A stretch of DNA of 64,000 bases from the NCBI RefSeq assembly GCF_029537735.1, contig NZ_JARPUQ010000003.1, positions 353,443 through 417,442 on the forward strand. Reading direction: 5' to 3'. The translations under genes and the position numbers were made by a program. Positions 59,387 to 64,000 of this stretch are shown here, piece by piece. The DNA is from Robiginitalea aestuariiviva (GTDB lineage Bacteria; Bacteroidota; Bacteroidia; Flavobacteriales; Flavobacteriaceae). The first letter of the stretch is position 1. Each line of letters starts with the position of its first letter. Below the pieces are notes generated by a model. That model was not told where the DNA came from, searched no databases, and worked only from the letters and a program-made list of their open reading frames with translations.

Positions 59387-59860
59387 ATGAAATACCGTAG
59401 ACTCACCCGGGAGCAACTGGAAGAACTGCACGAGGAATTCATCAATTTCCTGGCTACCCAATCCATTACCGCGGAGGAATGGGCAGACATTAAAGCCCGG
59501 AAGCCGGAGGTAGCCGAACAGGAATTGGATGTCTTCAGCGATCTGATCTGGGAAGGGGTCCTGGGGCGGGTGGCCTACCTGGAGCACCTGGGGACGCACC
59601 ATATGAACCTGTTCTACCTGACGGAGAAGGAGATGAAACTGATCTCCGTAAAGGTAAACAACCCGGAGGTGGACCTGGGCACCCCGGAGGGTTTTGGCTG
59701 GTTTAAAAAGAACTGGCAATCCGATTTTGTCGAATACCTGACGGCGGCCAAAGCCTATTCGGACGACCCCAACCAGGACAAATTCGAACTGATCGAAAAA
59801 GGGGCAGTCATTACCCGGGGCGATCTCTACCGCTGGTTCGAGGAAGTGATCGATACCTAG
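59387..59860 (+). CDS. DUF6495 family protein
   Basis: A 157-residue soluble protein starting MKYRRLTREQLEELHEEFIN, the conserved opening of this Bacteroidota family. Other blocks are FLATQSITAEEWADIKA, VFSDLIWEGVLGRVAYLEHL, and RGDLYRWFEEVID. Almost entirely helical; no known activity. The ATG follows directly the T-tract of the terminator of the upstream gene. There is no Shine-Dalgarno. It lies 48 bases upstream of hisS. Confidence 0.82.
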   Translation: MKYRRLTREQLEELHEEFINFLATQSITAEEWADIKARKPEVAEQELDVFSDLIWEGVLGRVAYLEHLGTHHMNLFYLTEKEMKLISVKVNNPEVDLGTPEGFGWFKKNWQSDFVEYLTAAKAYSDDPNQDKFELIEKGAVITRGDLYRWFEEVIDT

Positions 59861-59882
59861 CCCGCATCCCGCAGGCTTCCCT

Positions 59883-59890
59883 TATATTTG
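59883..59890 (+). promoter_or_regulatory. Candidate -7 element TATATTTG for hisS
   Basis: Perfect TAnnTTTG match, 18 bases upstream of the hisS ATG at 59909. No -33 TTTG is evident in the GC-rich sequence upstream. Confidence 0.5.
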
Positions 59891-59908
59891 CAGCAACAAA
59901 CCCGAGCG

Positions 59909-61291
59909 ATGGCCCAGAAACCCTCCATTCCCAAAGGTACCCGGGATTTTTCCCCGGCCGAAGTAGCCCGACGCAACTTTATTATCGAGCGGATCCGCCG
60001 GCAATTTGAACTGTTTGGCTTCCAGCCCATCGAAACCCCGGCCATGGAGAACTACGACACCCTGATGGGGAAGTACGGGGAGGAGGGAGACCGGCTCATC
60101 TTTAAGATCCTGAACTCCGGGGATTTCCTATCTAAGGCAGACCTTTCTGCCCTGCAGCAGGCCGATGCCCAGGCCCTCACCCCGCAGATTAGTGAGAAGG
60201 CCCTGCGCTACGACCTGACTGTACCTTTTGCGCGCTATGTGGTCATGCACCAGAACGAACTCGAATTCCCGTTCAAGCGGTACCAGATCCAGCCGGTATG
60301 GCGGGCCGACCGCCCCCAGCGGGGCCGTTTCCGGGAGTTCTACCAGTGCGATGCGGATGTGGTCGGTGCCCGCGGCACCGTACAGGAGGCGGAATTCATA
60401 CAGCTTTACGACCGGGCCTTTGCAGACCTGGGCCTGCAAGGGGTTACCCTAAAACTGAACCACCGCAAGGTGCTTTCTGGCATTGCCGAGGTAATCGGGG
60501 CAGCAGACCGTTTGGTAGACTTTACCGTAGCCCTGGACAAGCTCGACAAAATTGGCCGGGATAAGGTGGAAGCCGAAATGGAAGGCAAGGGCATTTCGCG
60601 GGAGGCCATCGCCAAGGCGGCGCCCCTTTTTGAATTAAAAGGGACTGCCTCACAAAAGATAGAAGCCCTGCGCGGCCTCCTCTCGGGCTCTGCCCAGGGG
60701 ATGGAAGGGCTGGACGAGCTGGAAACCCTGGTGGCACGCACCGCAGCCCTGGGCTTGAAGGCAGCCACCCTGGAACTGGATATTACCCTGGCCCGCGGCC
60801 TGAATTACTACACCGGGGCCATTTTTGAAGTGGCTGCGCCCGAAGGCGTGAATATGGGCTCCATTGGCGGGGGCGGGCGATATGACGACCTGACCGGCAT
60901 CTTTGGCCTGCAGGACATGAGCGGGGTGGGGATTTCCTTTGGTCTGGACCGCATTTACCTGGTTATGGAACAACTGGGATTGTTTCCTCAAACCCTGGAC
61001 CGCGCCCTGGATGTATTTTGCGTGAATTTCGGGCAGCAGGAGGCCGATGCGGCCCAGCAACTGGTCCTGAACCTGCGCAATCGCGGTATCCGGGCAGATC
61101 TGTACCCGACAGCTGCAAAGGTGGGGAAACAATTCAAGTACGCGGACCGTCGCGCAGTGCCCTATGTGGTGCTGATCGGGGAAGAGGAACTCGCCAGCGG
61201 CACCTTTACCGTGCGCGATATGCAGGGCGGCACCCAGGACACCTACTCCCTGAATGCCTGGGAGCAGTTTGCCGACCGCCTACAACCGTGA
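59909..61291 (+). CDS. hisS: Histidine-tRNA ligase
   Basis: A 460-residue class II aminoacyl-tRNA synthetase charging tRNA-His. Motif 1 region includes PKGTRDFSP (6-14). Motif 2 is PVWRADRPQRGRFREFYQCD, and the histidine-specific loop is RGLNYYTGAIFEV. Motif 3 is GVGISFGLDRIYLVM. The anticodon-binding domain is ~365-460. The ATG at 59909 is preferred over earlier in-frame codons because it lies 18 bases after TATATTTG. The stop overlaps the NUDIX gene by 12 bases. Confidence 0.96.
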   Translation: MAQKPSIPKGTRDFSPAEVARRNFIIERIRRQFELFGFQPIETPAMENYDTLMGKYGEEGDRLIFKILNSGDFLSKADLSALQQADAQALTPQISEKALRYDLTVPFARYVVMHQNELEFPFKRYQIQPVWRADRPQRGRFREFYQCDADVVGARGTVQEAEFIQLYDRAFADLGLQGVTLKLNHRKVLSGIAEVIGAADRLVDFTVALDKLDKIGRDKVEAEMEGKGISREAIAKAAPLFELKGTASQKIEALRGLLSGSAQGMEGLDELETLVARTAALGLKAATLELDITLARGLNYYTGAIFEVAAPEGVNMGSIGGGGRYDDLTGIFGLQDMSGVGISFGLDRIYLVMEQLGLFPQTLDRALDVFCVNFGQQEADAAQQLVLNLRNRGIRADLYPTAAKVGKQFKYADRRAVPYVVLIGEEELASGTFTVRDMQGGTQDTYSLNAWEQFADRLQP

Positions 61292-61828
61292 TCGGATTTC
61301 CTTAATGATTTTAGCGTAATACGCGCTGCCGTGGGGCACATATGCCCCGGGGTTGGCCAGCCCCCAGGTGGCCTCGGCCAGCTGGGTAAGGGGTTCCCAG
61401 CGCAGGGCGGCTACCTCCGAAGCCTGGGGAATGAGCTTTAAGCCGGAATGGGCCACGCGCAAGAGAAACAGGTGGTGGAACTCCGAATCGGTAATCCCCC
61501 CGGGGTGCTGGTGCTGTTCCTGATGCAGGCCCAGGTATTCCAGCCCGGAGGGTACGGCCTCCAGGCCAATCTCTTCCTGTATTTCGCGCAGCGCAGCCTC
61601 CTCCGGTGCCTCCCCGGCACCCATGTGCCCGGCCACGGAAACATCCCATAACCCCGGAAAAGTAACCTTATTCAAACCCCGTTGCTGCAGAAGTACCTGC
61701 GCCTGGGGCGTGTACACCCATACGTGCACCGTAGGGTGCCACCACCCCATGCGGTGCGCCTCGGATTTCAGGGCCGAGCGCCCGGTGGGCCTCCCTTCGG
61801 AATCCCAGATATCGATGCGCTCGTCCAT
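61280..61828 (-). CDS. NUDIX hydrolase, isopentenyl-diphosphate isomerase-like
   Basis: A 182-residue protein. The Nudix box GX5EX7REUXEEXGU is complete in GAGEAPEEAALREIQEEIGL. The N-terminus (MDERIDIWDSEGRPTGRSAL) and the HPTVHVWVYTPQAQVLLQQR block resemble YfcD-type and isopentenyl-diphosphate isomerase-like proteins, but the IPP isomerase active Cys is not evident, so a nucleoside-diphosphate substrate is more likely. Its 3' end overlaps hisS by 12 bases. The M42 peptidase is ten bases upstream on the same strand. Confidence 0.88.
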   Translation of the reverse strand: MDERIDIWDSEGRPTGRSALKSEAHRMGWWHPTVHVWVYTPQAQVLLQQRGLNKVTFPGLWDVSVAGHMGAGEAPEEAALREIQEEIGLEAVPSGLEYLGLHQEQHQHPGGITDSEFHHLFLLRVAHSGLKLIPQASEVAALRWEPLTQLAEATWGLANPGAYVPHGSAYYAKIIKEIRSRL

Positions 61829-61838
61829 TTGTATTGGG

Positions 61839-62927
61839 TTATTCGAAATAGCTGAAGGATTCCCCGGCTTCGATCCGCAACAGGGTTTCGTAGATCAGAC
61901 GGATTACATTGGCCACATCTTCCTTGTGGACCATTTCTACCGTAGTGTGCATATAGCGCAACGGGAGGGAGATCAGGGCAGAAGCCACCCCCCCGTTGGA
62001 GTAGGCAAAAGCATCGGTATCCGTCCCCGTCATACGGGAAGCGGCCAGGCGCTGGAACGGAATTTCGGATTCCCGGGCCGCGCTCAGGATCCGGTCCCGA
62101 AGCTTGTGTTGTACGGCCGGGGCGTAGGAAATTACCGGGCCGGAACCCATCTCGATCAGTCCCTCCTTCTTCTTTTCAATCATAGGGGTAGTGGTGTCGT
62201 GGCACACGTCTGTGATGATGGCCGCATCCGGTTTCAGGCGGTTGGTAATCATCTCGGCCCCGCGAAGCCCGATTTCCTCCTGCACCGAATTGGTGATGTA
62301 CAGGCCAAAGGGAAGTTTTTTCTTGTTTTCGTGCAGCAGGCGGGCCACCTGGGCAATCATAAAGCCGCCGGCCCGGTTATCGATGGCCCGGCACACAAAT
62401 TTATCTCCGTTCAGCACATTGAACGTGTCCGGGTAGGTTATCACGCAGCCCACATGCACGCCCATTTTCTCTACTTCTTCCTTATCCTTGGCTCCGATGT
62501 CGATAAAGATGTTCTCCAGTTTGGGCGCTTCCTCCTTGGCACGGTCGCGGGTGTGGATAGCCGGCCAGCCAAAAACGCCTTTCACGATGCCGTTGTCGGT
62601 ATGGATGTTCACCCATTTGGAAGGGGCAATCTGGTGGTCGCTCCCCCCGTTGCGGATCACATAGATCAGCCCGTTGTCCGTAATGTAATTCACGTACCAG
62701 GAGATCTCGTCGGAATGCCCTTCGATCACTACCTTGTAGGGGGCATCCGGGTTAATAACCCCTACCGCAGTCCCATAGGTGTCCGTGATAAAGCTGTCCA
62801 CATAAGGCTTCAGGTATTGCATCCACAACTTCTGGCCTTCCCATTCGTGCCCGGTAGGGGAGGCGTTGTTCAGGTATTGTTCAAAGAATTCAAGGGCCTT
62901 CTGGTCCAGGATCTGATCTGTTTTCAT
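61839..62927 (-). CDS. M42-family metallopeptidase (glutamyl aminopeptidase/endoglucanase-like)
   Basis: A 362-residue cytoplasmic co-catalytic metallopeptidase. Metal ligands are seen in the GHSDEISWYV block (His/Asp), AIDNRAGGFM (Asp), and VQEEIGLRGAE with the catalytic Glu pair, and DAIIT-like DVCHDTTTP further on. Family members form large tetrahedral complexes and trim N-terminal residues. The ATG at 62927 (KTDQILDQKALEFFEQYL) fits. It is co-directional with the NUDIX gene, separated by ten bases. Confidence 0.92.
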   Translation of the reverse strand: MKTDQILDQKALEFFEQYLNNASPTGHEWEGQKLWMQYLKPYVDSFITDTYGTAVGVINPDAPYKVVIEGHSDEISWYVNYITDNGLIYVIRNGGSDHQIAPSKWVNIHTDNGIVKGVFGWPAIHTRDRAKEEAPKLENIFIDIGAKDKEEVEKMGVHVGCVITYPDTFNVLNGDKFVCRAIDNRAGGFMIAQVARLLHENKKKLPFGLYITNSVQEEIGLRGAEMITNRLKPDAAIITDVCHDTTTPMIEKKKEGLIEMGSGPVISYAPAVQHKLRDRILSAARESEIPFQRLAASRMTGTDTDAFAYSNGGVASALISLPLRYMHTTVEMVHKEDVANVIRLIYETLLRIEAGESFSYFE

Positions 62928-62997
62928 CTTCGCTTGGGTTTGGTGTAAAATTAGCCATTTTCACACTTATTTAATACCGTTTGCAGCCCATTATCGT

Positions 62998-63005
62998 TAC
63001 TTTTG
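62998..63005 (+). promoter_or_regulatory. Candidate -7 element TACTTTTG for the DUF4294 gene
   Basis: Perfect TAnnTTTG match, 27 bases upstream of the ATG at 63033. TTTG at 62980-62983 gives only a 14-base spacer, so the -33 element is unclear. Confidence 0.5.
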
Positions 63006-63032
63006 GATTGCTGCCGCTAAGAGTAGCCTGGC

Positions 63033-63719
63033 ATGAAGCAAATCGCGATCTTCCTTTTGATGTGTGGCATTCCGGCCGGGCTCTGGGCCCAGGTCCCGGA
63101 AGAGCCCCTGGATTCCATCCAGCAACAGCTGATCATTGTGGAAGGGGATTCCATATTCCGGAGTTCCATCGAACTGGAAGAGGTCTATATCTTCGGGAAG
63201 CTCAAGTTCGACACTTACCAGGATAAGTTACGTTATTACATCCTCAGGCGAAAGACCCTGAAGGTCTACCCTTATGCCAAGCTGGCGGCTGACCGGCTGG
63301 TGGAGCTTAACTCCCGCCTGGAGCAGGTGCAGTCCCGCCGCAAGCGCAAGCAGTACACCAAAGTTGTGCAACGGTTTATTGAAGAGGAATTCTCCGGGGA
63401 GCTCAAAAAATTGACCCGTACGGAGGGTCAGATCCTGGTGAAACTCATCTACCGGCAAACCGGGATTACCGCCTTCGAACTGGTGCGGGAGCTGCGCAGC
63501 GGCTGGCGTGCCTTCTGGTACCAGACCACGGCCCGCATGTTCGACATCAGCATTAAGGAGGAATTCCATCCGGATCTGATCCACGAAGATTATCTGATTG
63601 AAGATATCCTGCAACGGGCTTTTGCCGCCGGGCAGCTGGAGCCCCAGAAAGCCAAGGCCGATTATGACTACGCAAGTCTCACCAACAAGTGGAATGTGGC
63701 CAAAAAGGAGGTGGAATAA
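63033..63719 (+). CDS. DUF4294 family exported protein
   Basis: A 228-residue protein with a signal peptide (KQIAIFLLMCGIPAGLWAQ). The DUF4294 domain covers ~50-200: LEEVYIFGKLKFDTYQDKLR, YYILRRKTLKVYPYAKLAAD, QYTKVVQRFIEEEFSGELKK, and GQILVKLIYRQTGITAFELV. It is widespread in Bacteroidota and of unknown function. The tail DYASLTNKWNVAKKEVE is charged. It is the last gene before the stable-RNA promoter region. Confidence 0.85.
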   Translation: MKQIAIFLLMCGIPAGLWAQVPEEPLDSIQQQLIIVEGDSIFRSSIELEEVYIFGKLKFDTYQDKLRYYILRRKTLKVYPYAKLAADRLVELNSRLEQVQSRRKRKQYTKVVQRFIEEEFSGELKKLTRTEGQILVKLIYRQTGITAFELVRELRSGWRAFWYQTTARMFDISIKEEFHPDLIHEDYLIEDILQRAFAAGQLEPQKAKADYDYASLTNKWNVAKKEVE

Positions 63720-64000
63720 TTGCGCGTTCGGAATTCTTTCACTATCTTGATTGTCCTTTTTTTGGCGTCTGATACTTCAAAATTCTAGTTTTTAGCGCAT
63801 TAGGATCAGGGGCAAAAAAAGTTTCAAAATTTACCGGAAATATTTGGTGGTAATTTCAAAAAACCATCCTATATTTGCACCCGCTTTTCGAGGGAAACGC
63901 AGGTTTGTTTCGGGGAGTGCAAGGGGGAGCGAAAGGCGCCCCAAGGTCATTGACATATTGACAGACAGCAACTCTTCTGCCTTTAGCGGGGCGGAAGACT
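63720..64000 (+). promoter_or_regulatory. Promoter and leader of a stable-RNA (probably rRNA) operon; structural genes outside the window
   Basis: No open reading frame. TATATTTG at 63870-63877 is followed by CACCCGC, a frequent start of rRNA/tRNA transcripts in this phylum. TCATTGACATATTGAC at ~63948-63963 resembles the conserved sequence I know from flavobacterial rRNA leaders and spacers. Short pairing segments follow (CTTCTGCC and GGCGGAAG-like near 63975-63997). The 16S gene itself is not reached, so this is inference. Confidence 0.45.

Noticed and set aside
61623..62948. 441-codon plus-strand open frame opposite the M42 peptidase and the NUDIX gene
   Set aside because: Spans two minus-strand genes with clear metal and Nudix motifs; no domain in this frame.
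1..64000. CRISPR arrays, prophage or intact insertion sequences
   Set aside because: No regularly spaced repeats, integrase, transposase or phage structural genes were seen on either strand.

Overview
The window reads as an ordinary stretch of chromosome from a GC-rich member of the Flavobacteriaceae (phylum Bacteroidota), plausibly Robiginitalea-like. The evidence is lineage-typical genes (DUF4199, DUF4252, DUF4294, DUF6495, SatD with DUF3307, Oar-like TonB receptor, a SerB-SerA fusion, a CarB without its C-terminal regulatory domain), many upstream elements matching the Bacteroidota promoter consensus TAnnTTTG, and few Shine-Dalgarno sequences. Genus assignment is inference. Coding density is very high, with 63 genes in 64 kb. 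No CRISPR array, tRNA, complete rRNA or intact insertion sequence was seen.

Layout. 1-9 kb: an RsmB/NOP rRNA methyltransferase cut by the window edge, a BNR-repeat lipoprotein, an ECF sigma factor with a candidate anti-sigma and a Spy-like periplasmic protein, an MsbA-type exporter coupled to a phosphosugar mutase, and a GT2 glycosyltransferase. 9-19 kb: L31 type B, a GlmU-like protein, MtaB, a lytic transglycosylase, L34 and CarB. 19-25 kb: oxidative pentose phosphate genes (gnd divergent from zwf-pgl) and rmuC. 25-30 kb: a cobalamin uptake locus (btuF-btuC-btuD divergent from a riboswitch-preceded btuB). 30-35 kb: an S41 peptidase lipoprotein, a second ECF sigma module with two DUF4252 proteins, and MscS. 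35-45 kb: purB, a metal-site-degenerate sirtuin, TrmH-type methylase, a GH13 lipoprotein, a DEAD-box helicase and rdgB. 45-54 kb: SatD/DUF3307, the SerB-SerA fusion, rlmH, nadC-yihY-priA and a LytTR response regulator. 55-64 kb: rpsF-rpsR-rplI, a large Oar-like receptor, hisS, a NUDIX hydrolase, an M42 peptidase and a DUF4294 protein. The last ~130 bases look like the promoter and leader of a stable-RNA (probably rRNA) operon whose genes lie outside the window.

How the parts work together. zwf, pgl and gnd encode all three oxidative pentose phosphate steps. The B12 riboswitch, outer-membrane receptor, lipoprotein, permease and ATPase form a complete cobalamin import route. Both ECF modules have candidate own-promoters with 16-17 base spacing. 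The first has two near-identical copies of its promoter-like element. I found no clear defence or secondary-metabolite system. The most promising leads are the two ECF modules, the SatD dyad, a terminator whose U-tract runs directly into a start codon, and putative leaderless promoters.
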